From: Isoetes taiwanensis
Taxonomy: Eukaryota; Streptophyta; Lycopodiopsida; Isoetales; Isoetaceae
NCBI GenBank assembly: GCA_021234155.1
Contig: JAJEKV010000010.1
Span: 8,295,185-8,359,184, forward strand
DNA length: 64,000 nt
Direction: 5' to 3'
Under the pieces are notes generated by a model, which searched no databases, was not told the origin of the DNA, and saw nothing but the letters and a program-made list of their open reading frames with translations. The translations under genes were made by a program, and so were the position numbers. Each line of letters starts with the position of its first letter. Within the stretch, counting starts at the first letter, position 1. Positions 1 through 10,291 of the stretch are shown here, piece after piece.

Positions 1-1109
1 AGTTTGCGTTCCCTGTGATTTCGAGTGGTGACAAGACTCCTCCTCTCGCAAGATCTTAGAAAAATCACAAGTTTGATCCTCTTTTTTTTCTTCTATCCGC
101 TAAAAAATTGTCAAAATATTATGATTTCCATTATCTTGTGTTTTTATCTCGTTTTCTCAAAAATCGTAATCCGCACAACCAAAAATATTTCTGCTTCAAA
201 GGCAAAGGGCAACTTAGTGAAGCTTTTCGTATGAAGCTTTCTTTGTTCCCGCTTTTATTTCAAGAGGGCCAAAGACCGCGGGCTAGCCCCCAATTTTCGT
301 GGTTTCAAGCAAGCATTCTCAAGGCACCGTGATATCTTCAAGACAAAAGATCAAGATGCACTTCTTATTGGATTTTTCAAGAGAGCCAACTGTGTGGGTG
401 GCCCCTTCTATTCGGCATACAGTCGCAGCTGACGATTTTAGCAAGCACATCCGTACACAACGACGATTTAGGCAGATTTCTTAAAGCTCTCCGCCTCCAT
501 CATATGCACACAAGCACCATTAGCACATCAAACATCCATATGAGGCATCCGCAAAATAGAAACGAAAGTCAGCAATTTTGAGGAACAATTTCAAGCAAAG
601 GGGAGCAGAGTCAACATGTATATTGAGATATCTCTATTTCGACATTTTTCCAGCCAAATATTTTGCATATTACACAATGGCGAAGAAATGGACACCCCCA
701 TCGGTTCTTGCCTTATTCGCCCTTTTGGTCCGCATCATTTGTCGCAAAGCACAGTTCAAAGCATAGCAATCAAATTTGTGCCCCGCAGCCCTGACACGAT
801 CGCACTCCGCAGAAAACATCAAATTATCCTTCCCATTGAAATATCTTCATTCCAAAACCGCATTTGCTTGCACATCCGGGCCCATCCCATCCTGGGTAAA
901 CATGCAAATATAGTAACTATTCTCTTCGCTATTCCAGTTCCAATCCCTTCATTAAATTTTTGCACTATCTCGTGGCTCGTGTAGTATTTAGCAACTTTCT
1001 AAACTCAGCCGCACAATCAATGTCGGATGCACCTCTCGTCACAGGAGAAAACACATTTTAGGGTTTTCTCGTTCGAGGGCCATGATGTTTCAAGATCAAT
1101 GGCTGAGAT
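1..1109. other. Unassigned AT-rich DNA without a recognisable gene
   Basis: All six frames are broken into short reading frames of at most about 120 codons. I see no conserved motif, no long terminal or inverted repeat and no RNA gene. Decayed non-coding DNA is the simplest reading. Confidence 0.5.
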
Positions 1110-1560
1110 ATGCCCAAAATTTTCAAAGTATTTTTTATGGTCACGCTCCGCGGCTGTTCCGCATTGACCACGTCGGCCACGGCGTCCGCATTGACCACGG
1201 TGAGCCCCACGCTCCACGCCCGCCCCTGCATTGACCCGCGGTGGCCCCTACGCTCACGCCCGCCCGCGGCCACGCCCTTTGCCGCGGCTTCACGCCTTTC
1301 TATCATGGGCCACAGCCACGGCCACGCCGCTTCATGCCTCTTTGCTCTCGGGCCATGCTCAAGAATAATAGACCCATGCCACGGCCCGACGCTCACGCCA
1401 CGGTCCCCGCCCATGCATTTTAACTCCAAGCGCCCGAGCCACGCCCACGCCCACGCCTTATGACGCCACGCTCCAGGCCCGCCATTTATGTCCACGCTCC
1501 ACCCTTGCTTCACGCCTGATTGCACGCCACGGAAGCCGCCCTCACGCCAAGCTCATGTCA
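1110..1560. repeat. GC-rich CACGCC-type low-complexity tract
   Basis: The + strand is dominated by irregular repeats of CACGCC, CCACGC and GGCCACG, with a run of three CACGCC-like units near 1440-1458. Local GC content is far above the flanks. Long open frames exist on both strands here, but they are a by-product of the biased composition and their translations are rich in R, H, A and P with no domain. I treat the tract as a degenerate simple repeat. Confidence 0.6.
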
Positions 1561-1919
1561 CGCGACGCAGCACTCACGCCAAGCAATTTTTATGCTCAGC
1601 CTTTTATGGCTGATATTGGGGAGTGCATTTTTGGTGTTTACCTTTTAAAGACCCCTTCCTTTTTTAAGTGGAATTTTGGGCAATTATTTTAAATGTGACT
1701 TACCCATGATATAAGGGGATGGTCTTTATGTTTTTGGCCCATGTTCCTATGATCCATGTTCTCCATCGACATTCATTTGGATCTTATTCGTCCTCAACGC
1801 AATCATGAAGATCTTTTACGCGACACAACCCAACCATTACCTAATTTTTTGGCACCATGTTGTAATTGTCGGACTTGTCTTATAAAAGTCTGTACATGTT
1901 TTCGTGCTAACAACTTTTA

Positions 1920-1930
1920 GGGGGAGGCAG
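1920..1930 (+). other. Polypurine tract before an LTR
   Basis: A GGGGGAGGCAG run lies directly before the TGTTA start of the LTR at 1931. This is where a plus-strand-primed retrotransposon carries its polypurine tract. It implies that the LTR that follows is a 3' LTR and that the element body lay to the left, where no coding sequence is recognisable now. Confidence 0.6.
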
Positions 1931-2286
1931 TGTTAACCACCTATTGGTTAACATTGTGCATGCACATGTTAGGTGCATGCACATGTTAGGTGTCAGTGGT
2001 GGCAGACTGACACTTGGCATGATTAGGTTAACATAAGTGTAGGGATTAGATTTAGTTAGATGTACGGCTCAGATTTGCGGTCTACACTATATTAGACCGG
2101 AGCCTCTTCAGATGTACTCAGGTTTGATCTCATATTTGGAGAGCCTCATTTGACCATGTTCCCTTCATTCTTTGTACATATTTGTTTGTCTTGTTCTTGT
2201 TTTGTGATCATGAGCATGGCAGCTTTGTAGCATCCGCAAGCCATGGATCACGCTGCGTGGTGTATGCCAAGAACTCAAAACTAACA
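1931..2286 (+). mobile_element. LTR of a retrotransposon (probable 3' LTR, about 356 bp)
   Basis: The segment starts TGTTA and ends TAACA, a 5-bp perfect inverted terminus, and is preceded by a purine-rich tract. It contains a short tandem duplication of a GTGCATGCACATGTTAG unit at about 1956-1991. No second copy of this LTR is in the window, so this is either a solo LTR or the 3' end of an element whose body extends leftward and has decayed. The superfamily cannot be decided. Confidence 0.6.
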
Positions 2287-2915
2287 ACAAGGCATGTTTG
2301 TGTGTGTATGCTCCGCACATGATGTAGAACCGCCCTTATGTCACACAACCGCCAAATTCTTGGCCATGGCCGACCTCGATCGGAACGATCCCGAAGTCTT
2401 CACCACCCGCTGAGGAGGCTCACCAGTACATTCATTCAAGGCCTCATATTTTTGCAGCTATCACATGGCAAGATGGGGAGGGAATGTTATCTAATGAACA
2501 ACTACAAGGGATGGAAACACGTGGCAAAGCTCTGAGAGAGCCGAAACGTGCGGATAATAATAAAAAATATAAAAATAAAACATAATCATGACACCTAGGG
2601 GAGGCGTAATAATGAAAATATAGAGAAAAGGAGGAAAATGTAACGTGTGTGTCGTTGAATTAGCTAGGGTCAAGTGGCGGATATTCACACACGAAAATTC
2701 GAAGGATAGGATAGGACAAGACCAGCATTTAAGAAAGACGGTCGTATTAAATGAGCGGGAATTCAGACAGATTTTGTAAACCCTAGAGGTTATATAACAG
2801 TTGTAACGAGGAAGAGATGAAGTGTGAAGACCCGCCCTCAAGATTTCTCAGCCTCTTGAGTTTCAGGATTAGCAGGGAAGTGTCAGTCCGTCTTTGCTCA
2901 GCTCAGAAACAGAAA
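2287..2915. other. Intergenic stretch upstream of the PLATZ-like gene
   Basis: No coding or repeat signal is recognised. The last part, from about 2780, would be promoter and 5' UTR of the zinc-finger gene that begins at 2916. No convincing TATA box was located. Confidence 0.35.
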
Positions 2916-3595
2916 ATGGATAAGGGGAAGAAAGTTGCCGTCGACAGCGATGGGGAGAAAAAAATGTCAAGTTTACCCAGCTTCGAGGCCCCGTGCAACC
3001 TCACGGTGCCTTGTTCGGTTTATTGGCTAGTCCATTGGGTTAGCAACTAAGAGATCTTGTGTTCAAGTCTCTGGGGGTCCGTCATATGTCCTCATGGACG
3101 CTGCCAATGTGGCATGACATAAAAATACTATCTATCTATCTATCTTATAATCCTGACCTCGAGGATCTTAATCCCTGGTGTATTTGTGAACCAGATTGTA
3201 TGTGTTTAGGCCGAGGTCTGTCATCATGCATCAGTTGTGGTCGCGTTCATTGTATATTTTGTGACCGAATCCACCATGCACAGTCGATGCGGGATCATGG
3301 CTATAATCTAGGGTTGCTGGAGGTGCTTGGAGTCTTAGGCGACAAGAATGATTCAGTGCGGCGCCAGGACCTGGACAGAACTATGCAGTGCTTCAATCGA
3401 CTCCAGATTCATGCTGCAATACAGAGGTCCTCTAGCTATCAGCACCACCTTATGATATGTGACTTCGGAAAGGTTTGTATATATTGCTGTGAAAAAAACC
3501 CTGTTGATTTTATGTGCCGAGCTTACATGGAAAGAAACTTGGAAAAAGTTAAGAAGATCGGGGAGCCGTCTACAGAAAAAAAGCCAAAGAAGTAA
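2916..3595 (+). pseudogene. PLATZ-like zinc-finger gene, interrupted by a SINE
   Basis: The putative start is ATG at 2916, giving a short basic N-terminus (MDKGKK...). After an interruption the frame resumes at about 3150 and runs to a stop ending at 3595. It contains a cysteine/histidine cluster spaced C-x2-C-x4-C-x2-C-x3-H (CISCGRVHCIFCDRIH), preceded by NPWCICEPDC and followed by a C-terminal CIYC pair. That order and spacing resemble PLATZ plant zinc-dependent DNA-binding proteins, but the protein is divergent. The two halves are in different frames and are separated by a SINE-like insert at about 2998-3146. The apparent stop overlaps a strong splice donor (GTAAGT after AAGAA), so the last exon may lie further right. 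It could be a gene with the SINE in an intron, or a pseudogene. Confidence 0.5.
2998..3146 (+). mobile_element. tRNA-derived SINE with (TATC)n tail (SINE copy 1)
   Basis: An A-box-like TGGCTAGTCCATTGG at 3024-3038 and a B-box-like GTGTTCAAGTCTC near 3059-3071 have tRNA-type spacing, suggesting an internal RNA polymerase III promoter. The body ends in AAAAATAC followed by (TATC)n at about 3128-3146. The block at 3081-3128 (GACGCTGCC, TGTGGCATGAC) is also found in the insert at 57046-57227, so it belongs to a dispersed family. The target duplication is not clear. It sits between two halves of the PLATZ-like gene. Confidence 0.65.
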
Positions 3596-4330
3596 GTCTC
3601 CGGTAGTAAGATACAATGGAACGATGGGAGGAAGCGCAAGAATGGAGGGGCTGCATGCCATGCCTTTTTATCTTTATCTTTTTATCTTGTTCTTTTTCGC
3701 TTTTCTCGCTTTGTCTTTGATCAAACCTTTTAGCTTCAGCCTCATCGGTGATTTTCGCAAACCGCTAAGGATAGGTAATGCATATAAGATAAGGTCAGAT
3801 AAAAATGTTCGGGTGATGCGGGTAAACCACGGCAGAAAAGGAACAAATTTTATTTAAGAATGGCCGATCATGTTTAAGAATGGCTGAATAAGCCAAAATA
3901 TGTAACTGTGAAAAGCCATTTTCCTTTTGAATATAAGCTAGAATTATGCAGGAAATACAGCTCCTTTATGTATCGCATATCAGTTGTTTCTTAGTATCAA
4001 TTACTTTCTCTTTAGAGTAAAGCAATATATTCCTTATCTATGTCTCTTAGATCACTCTAGACTGAATGTAGTCAAGTAGCAATTGGCAAATTAGCAGCTA
4101 GCAGTGTAATTGAAGATTTCTCCATGCATTTCTGTGATGACTATATAAAACTGTATCGGGTGGTATATGGCAATATAAGATTCTAAAGTATATTTGGACA
4201 CTATCTACAGCCAAGTATAGGGTCGGGTTGGCTTTTCGATAAACTACTCTACAAACGTAACTTTTATTTTCAGAAGATGTACAAATTGGGTGACTAACTA
4301 AAATGTCACAATTCAACAAATGGTAAGATC
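3596..4330. other. Non-coding AT-rich stretch after the PLATZ-like gene
   Basis: This may hold intron or 3' UTR of the gene ending near 3595, because a splice donor overlaps its stop codon. I found no further zinc-finger exon and no repeat. Confidence 0.35.
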
Positions 4331-4368
4331 TCTATGTGTACGGTTAAATACGCAATATAGATATCCAC

Positions 4369-4455
4369 CAAAATGCAGGGAAAAAGATGATAGCAAGTAC
4401 GACAGTAAAGGGATCCACCCAAAATGCAGGGAAAAGGTGATGGCAGCACGACATT
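4369..4455 (+). repeat. Two-copy tandem repeat, about 48-bp period
   Basis: The phrase AAAATGCAGGGAAAA followed by GATGATAGCA or GGTGATGGCA and an ACGACA tail occurs twice, about 48 bp apart. It lies at the left edge of LINE-A and may be part of its 5' UTR. Confidence 0.6.
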
Positions 4456-4889
4456 AAATATATTAGTTGGACCAGATAGCAAACCACGTAATGCGAACGG
4501 TGAATGGTATACGTGGAGCAAGGGAAAATCCAAGTAACACGTAAACAAAGAGGGAAATACGTAAGACATATACTTTTAACAAAGAAAGTGACCGGTGAAA
4601 AGGATAAACAAACAGCTGGAGATAAGGGGATGCTAAAGAGCATGTTTACGAGGCCAGCATGCACAATGGCAAAGGATAAATAAACAGGGGGTCACAGAAC
4701 CAACACAAAGAGAAAAGGACAAGGGTGGTGAACCCTGGATGGACTCAAAAACTCAAAGCTGATGGGAGAAAAGTAAACAGAAGAGACCCGAAAACAACGA
4801 CTTGTAAGGCCAACATACAGATAGAAGACAGATGGGAAAAAACAGATGCATGGATGGACAATGAAAGCAAGGGAGAAAGGCAAATCATA

Positions 4890-5320
4890 GGGAGCAAGAG
4901 CGAACAACATAAAATGCGGAACAGAGAGTCTCAACCTCCGCCGCACGCCAGTATAGCGAGGGCTAGACCCACCAACTGGTAAACTGGAGTACTACAAATC
5001 TAGAAAAGGTAAAGTATATAAGGTCGCAAGACCGTAAGAGTAAAAGGTGGACAGAATAAGATACGTGATGTAGACGCCCACCCACCGCACACCGTGATAG
5101 CGAGGGCTAGACCCACCAACCGTAAACTGACCACTATAAACTCAAAACAAGTGCAAAATGCACAAACCGGCTAAATGCAAAAATAAGAGTAAAAAGCAGA
5201 CGGAATAAGTTACGGGACGTAGAGGCTTACCACGCCAGACACCAGGATAGCGAGGGCTAGACCCACTAACCGGTATCCGGGGCTAATTACAAACTCAAAT
5301 ACTCACGACATAATGTAATG
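4890..5320 (+). repeat. Three tandem 5' UTR units of LINE-A, about 130-150 bp each
   Basis: Each unit contains TAGCGAGGGCTAGACCCAC followed by an AAC(C/T)GGTA-like stretch and an AAACTC(A)AA block. Copies centre on about 4955, 5097 and 5248. A single diverged copy of the unit recurs at about 18225-18275, just ahead of the second LINE-A 5' part. Tandem promoter monomers in a LINE 5' UTR are known from rodent L1. Whether these units carry promoter activity is inference. Confidence 0.7.
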
Positions 5321-5699
5321 GCCCCGCATGTATGGACAAGTACATAAATAAACGAGAAGGACGGAATCAATCCCCCATGACATAAAGGAGGTCACCAACC
5401 AATCATTATAGAAGGGGATAGTGGGAGGCTCGAGGAACAGAGCAAATAATAAATAGTGAAGGCAGAATAATTAATGGTATTCCAATGTTCAAAATTCAAA
5501 AATCAGGATTAACGGCGAATTTTCAATTAGCGTAATCGCTTGAGGTTTTCAGATATATACCTGAACATAAGGAATATGGCAATATCGCGATCGCATGTGT
5601 TGTAGTGATCACGCAGACTAAGAATACAAAAGGGCACAATACATCTCAAAGCTATGTCTGAAAAGCACCAACCTTAGTCGATAAAGAGAGGAGATGCGG

Positions 5700-6230
5700 C
5701 AAGAGCACCCAAGAACTCAACAGACCTCGTAGATTTTCTAGCACGCATAAACAAGCAAACTGGAGACTAGGATACTCAACATGGATGCACTCAACACGCT
5801 TAGCGGAATCACCAATCGAAACAAGGTAGCCATTGCCAAGATGGACGGAGGATAGTAGGAGGAAAAGACAAGCGAGGAAATGCAAACAGTAATGGACGAG
5901 ATTGAGGAGGAGAAAGCCAAGATCCCGAATAGGTTGGTTGACTTAGAAAAAAGGAATGTTCAATTGAATGCATGGGAGTCATTTGATAAAATAAAACCGC
6001 ATATTGTAGAGTATGAGGAATGACTAGAATTAGGCATGACGTTAGGGCTTATAGGGATAGCAGAGAAACCTAACGAGGATACGTACCAAGTGAATGCAGA
6101 AGTGATAGAGGTGGTCTTCAAAGAACACAGGAGCACCTTTGTCAAAGCCGTACGATCGGGTCAATGGAGGGGGAGAGCGAGACACATAAACTTGACGCCT
6201 GTGGATCGAAAGCAGCCAAGGAGAGGATAT
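5700..6230 (+). pseudogene. LINE-A ORF1-like region with coiled coil
   Basis: Broken frames encode a heptad-rich segment (EEMQTVMDEIEEEKAKI, then LVDLEKRNVQL) followed by a block containing GLIGIAEKPNEDTYQVNAEV and ending RGRARHINL. The relic at 18745-19275 has the same order, so the protein was conserved in the family. A coiled coil followed by an LIGI-type block is reminiscent of the trimeric RNA-binding ORF1 proteins of L1 elements (Transposase_22 type), but this is by eye only. Stops and frameshifts interrupt it. Confidence 0.5.
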
Positions 6231-7042
6231 TGGCGATAGGATCCAGCCGAGAAATGGGATCAAGGTACAGGGAAGCACTAATGGTAATGCAAAGACAGGG
6301 CTACACAGGGGGCCAAGGCCGAGGGAACCAAAAGCGGGGTAAAAATGGCAAGGTGTTCTTGCACAAAAGAGTGCGAGAACTGACAGAAACAGGGCAGGAC
6401 CAAAGGTCGGGAGCACAGGAACCAGGGAGGTTGACGGATGTGGAGACGAATGTGGAGAAGGAGAATATCAACCCACAGGGGGGCTCTGCACAGGTGCACG
6501 AGAACACGGCGATGGCAGCAGTAGCCCTCGACACGAGCCAGTACAGAGGGGAAGAAAGAGGGGGAAAAGGGGCCTACGAGAGAAGTAACAAAGACGAAGT
6601 CGGGGAACATGGATCCAACCCCGACCATGAAAACAAGAGGGAGACCAAGAACAGCACGAGCCGGGAACATGGATCCAACCCCGACCATGAAAACAAGAGG
6701 GAGACCAAGAAGATTGGGAAACGGAGCAGAACACACGGACATCCCGAGAGAGCAACCGCGAGGAAAGAGACGCTGAAGATATGGTATTGGAACTGCACTG
6801 GGTACCCTTGGGATGATGGGGAAAGGCTAGAAGGGGCACACAGCTATGATATAATATGTCTATTGGAAACGTGGGAGCACAATATAAAAAGATTGCCAGA
6901 GGAGGAAGGGTACCAACTATTCACATGCTGGAAGGACAAAGATTTCAAGAGTGGAAGAGGGAGTGCGGGATTAGCTTGTTATGTTAAAGAAAATGTAGTA
7001 AAAAGTGCATGTATTTTACAATCGGATGTCAATAAGAGATAA
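6164..7042 (+). pseudogene. LINE-A linker plus N-terminal APE endonuclease domain
   Basis: A 292-codon open frame starts with a charged, glycine-rich region. Residues from about 204 read KIWYWNCTGYPWDD, then DIICLLETWEH and GRGSAGLACYV. These fit the N-terminal strand, the catalytic-glutamate motif (LLETW) and the GG-like motif of APE-type LINE endonucleases, which nick target DNA. The frame stops at 7042. Later motifs lie in shifted frames: IFIGDLNART at about 7188 and SIVDYVIMND at about 7433-7462. The linker holds a 60-bp exact-period duplication at 6603-6711. Confidence 0.65.
6603..6711 (+). repeat. Tandem 60-bp duplication in the LINE-A linker
   Basis: Two copies, 6603-6651 and 6663-6711, are identical over about 49 bp and exactly 60 bp apart, so the reading frame is kept. 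In protein it duplicates EHGSNPDHENKRETK. Confidence 0.9.
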
Positions 7043-8389
7043 ATAGTTTTGAATATACAATTACGTAACAAAAAAAGAGTTAATTGATCGATTTTAGCTT
7101 ATTATCCACCAAGCAAAGTTGATAAACCGGAACCGTTAGAACCGGGGAGACTATGATGAAATGGAAAGAACAGGGTCCAATGATATTTATAGGCGATCTG
7201 AACGCCAGAACAGGGCAGGAGCAGGCGCAAATCACGAGTATGGAAGACACGAATGGACAATGGACTAGCACGAAAAGATCAGAGGAATGGGGTAGGAGTA
7301 CGTAAGACAGAAGCGTAAGTCAATGCCGGGGAGCTACCACCGGAGATATGCTCAACTACAGGGGTCACTATAGCCAACGGGTACAAAGGTGGGAGGGGTC
7401 GTGGAAGTACACGAGCCTAATACACACGGAAGAGTATAGTGGACTATGTGATAATGAATGACACCGCAATGGGAGATAGTATCGGATTCATGCTCCTAGA
7501 ATGGCCGATCGGAAAAGGGAGAGCCACGAATCATACACAGCTTGACACTTACGGGGGATGAATACACCCCAATGAGGTGCAACAAGAAACAGAGGAAATT
7601 AACGGAAACTGAAAATACAAGCCAAGAGAAGCACGTGAGATGTATTTGTGCAAAGACGCCAAAGAAGAAATGGGAAAATAGAATTGGGGGGCACATAGGG
7701 CAGACGATAATGGAGACAAGCTTAATGATATAACAGTGAAAATAGCAACGGAAGTTTTCGGAAAGAGAAGAAGAAAAAGGGGGAAGGATGCGTTCAAGGC
7801 ATCGAGTTGGTATGACGACGAAAGCAGGGAAATGTAAAAGAAAGGTCGAGAATGTAGAGGAAGGGAGACATATCAAACTAAGAAAAAGGTATATCCAAGA
7901 TGTTGAAGGCAAAGAGAAATAAAAACTTGGTACAGCATCAATGGGGACTGGCCAAACTCCTGAAAAAGCAACCCTGGAAATTCTGGAAAGGATTTAAAGG
8001 GAAAGGATAAGGGAATCAGAGAAATGAAAACACACAAGAAGATATTGGGGCAGACGGGTGGGAGAGATACCGGAGAAATTGTATAAGACCGAGCATCTCC
8101 AAAGACCAATACCGTAATTACAAGGATGGACAAGCCGTGTTTTAGCACACAGAAGTGATGATGGCACTAAATAGAATGGCCAATAACAAAGCCCCGCACC
8201 TATACGGGTTAACAGTTGGAATTATTAAAATGCTCGATACAAAGAATAGGGAAACAGTGATGATATTTTCAACCAGATCATACACACAGGACTCCCAGTT
8301 AGATGGGCGTATAACAGAGTGATACCCCTACACAAGGGAGGGAGCAGACAGGAACCTGGGAATTACAAAACCATAATGGTGAGTTCCAT

Positions 8390-8900
8390 TTTCGCAAAAT
8401 GGTTTGGAAAAGTTTTAGACAACAAGCTGAAGCAATGGGCAGAGGGTGGGAACCGGAGAGCACGTGGACAAAAGTGTGGTTCAGGCCGGAACACTCAACT
8501 ACGGATCACCTAGTGACCCTCAGGATACTGGTAGAACAGAATAGAAACCAGGGGAAGAAAATAATATGCTGCTTTACGGACTTTAGGAAAGCTTTTGATA
8601 CAGTCTCGAGGGAAAAACTAATACAAAGGCTTATAGATATGCAGGCACCAAAGGATATGGTGGGTGCAATTGCAAGATTGTACTATAATGTATATGCGAA
8701 AATGGAAGAATAAGGGAAAGCGATAGATTGCGATACAGGAGTCAAACAGGGATGCCCATTATCCCCCACACTGTTTGGAATATACATAGATGCATTACAA
8801 GGTGATTTTATAGCGTAACGTAAGGGGACAATGTGACGCCCCTATTCTAGGGGCACCAAAGTACCCATCATGCTATATGCAGATGACCCGAAAGCATGAT
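8390..8900 (+). pseudogene. LINE-A reverse transcriptase core
   Basis: The region reads, across frameshifts: WFRPEHSTTDHLVTLRIL, then CCFTDFRKAFDTVSREKL (motif A with its aspartate), then GVKQGCPLSPTLFGIYIDAL (motif B) and finally MLYADD at about 8870-8888 (motif C). All four blocks are in the order expected for a LINE reverse transcriptase, which performs target-primed reverse transcription. The stop at about 8713 and a frame change before YADD show that it is dead. Confidence 0.8.
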
Positions 8901-9090
8901 GGCCACAAAGAACAAGGGGATGCACAAAAGTTAATAAATCGCTGGAAAGCTTTCGAAAAAAGACAGGTCGACAAGCTTAATCTCACTTAAAAATCAAAAT
9001 AGTCTTTTTCGCCACAAAAAATAGACACAAACCGCTTAGATATTTGGGAACAGAAAGTTAGAAGAATCAACGTAATTTAGGTATCCGATA

Positions 9091-10061
9091 ATGGCGCATG
9101 GCACAGGAAAATGGGCTAAAGGAGCAGATACAAGATTCCAAACAGCCATCGGAAGCTACTATAATATGAAAAACTTCTGCAACAAAAGCAGGATAATAAA
9201 TTGGGAAATCAAATGCTATTTGTTCATCGCAGTAGTTGCAACTACACAGCTATATGGAGCAGAGGCCTGGGGACCGGGTCTGACAGAGAAGAAATGGGAA
9301 AAGCAGGAAGGAATTTACAGGCAATGGCATAAACAGGAATTCAAGCTGAGAACGAATATACCACAAACAACTATAGTATATGAGATGGGGCAGAAACCGA
9401 TGGAAGTAAGGGCATGGGAAAAGACCATCAGATATCTCATAAGAAACAATGCGGGTGGAAAACCGAATAAGTTAGTGAATATCGCGATCAATGAATCAGC
9501 GAAAGCCCACATAATCGAGAGTAACGGTTGGTTTAGGGATGTGGCAATGTGGACAAGAAAAATGGGGATGAACTCGAAGCCACTCATTAGTGAGGGAGAA
9601 TGGAAGGATGAATGGGCAAACAAAGCCACACAAGCCCCGGCCGCAAAAATCACACGGGGCCCAAGACAATATGGCTTTATGACAAAGATTCAACCCGGGA
9701 CAGCAGATAGGACAAAAGATGTATCAAAGATAATTTACTAGGAAAAGCCAGGAAGGATATCCTAGCAAGATTCAGAATGGGAAGCCATGACCTAAGAATC
9801 GAAAAGGACAGATGGCGGAGAATAGAGAGGGAGGACCGGATAGGCAGAATTTGTGACAGAGGGGAAGTGGAAGATGAAAATCATATGCTAAATGACCCGG
9901 TATATGAAGACATCAGGAACAAGTACAAAAATGTAAGGTGGGGTCAACCTGTACACATCATGATGGCAAGGTCAGAAACAATGAGGGATCTGGCAGACGC
10001 AATAGGGGAAATGACGGCAAGGCACCGGGAAGTACATAAAGAAAAAGGGCTTCTGTTATGA
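9091..10061 (+). pseudogene. LINE-A C-terminal region with degenerate Cys/His motif
   Basis: The first open part (9091-9741) continues the polypeptide after the reverse transcriptase, with a conserved-looking YGAEAWGPGLTEKKW. The second (9777-10061) has FRMGSHDLRIEKDRW-type sequence, then ICDRGEVEDENHMLNDPVYED. That matches the shape of the CxxC...ExxxHxLxxCPxY knuckle at the C-terminus of many LINEs, with the second cysteine and the CP cysteine changed. No RNase H domain was seen. Confidence 0.65.
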
Positions 10062-10276
10062 ATCACCGAGAGGCTAACCATACCTCTGAAATGCTCTTCA
10101 AAGTCGATTGATAACGACGCACCGCGGCACGGGCCTTGAAGCCGATCCAAAGCGGGTGCCGGTATTAATAGAGAAAGGTGAAGCCTTCAAACCAAAGATG
10201 ATGTGCTAGTAGCTCGTGAAGGGAGTCGCCCATGCTACATAAATCCACGGGCCTCAGGGCACAAGGGACAATAATG

Positions 10277-10291
10277 TATCTATCTATCTAT
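10277..10291 (+). repeat. (TATC)n 3' end of LINE-A
   Basis: ATAATGTATCTATCTATCTA closes LINE-A immediately before the gypsy protease region. The same tetranucleotide closes the SINE at 2998-3146. Confidence 0.7.

Larger units (their letters stand above)
4331..10291 (+). mobile_element. LINE-A: near full-length, decayed non-LTR retrotransposon
   Basis: Order along the + strand: tandem-repeat 5' UTR (about 4331-5450), a coiled-coil ORF1-like region (about 5700-6230), an APE-type endonuclease (about 6775-7500), a reverse transcriptase (about 8390-8900), a C-terminal Cys/His-type region (about 9770-10060) and a 3' end in (TATC)n at 10277-10291. Many frameshifts and stops make it inactive. Unlike the minus-strand L1 elements in this window it ends in a tetranucleotide repeat, not poly(A), and has a different C-terminus. 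I could not assign a clade. The 5' boundary is uncertain because the tandem units grade into the flank. Confidence 0.75.

Noticed and set aside
1017-1525. Long opposing open frames in the CACGCC-rich tract
   Set aside because: Frames are open on both strands because of base composition. Translations are low-complexity and show no domain.
6278-6839. Minus-strand frames with repeated LVSLLFSWSGLDPC-like peptides
   Set aside because: They are antisense shadows of the duplicated EHGSNPDHENKRETK stretch of LINE-A.
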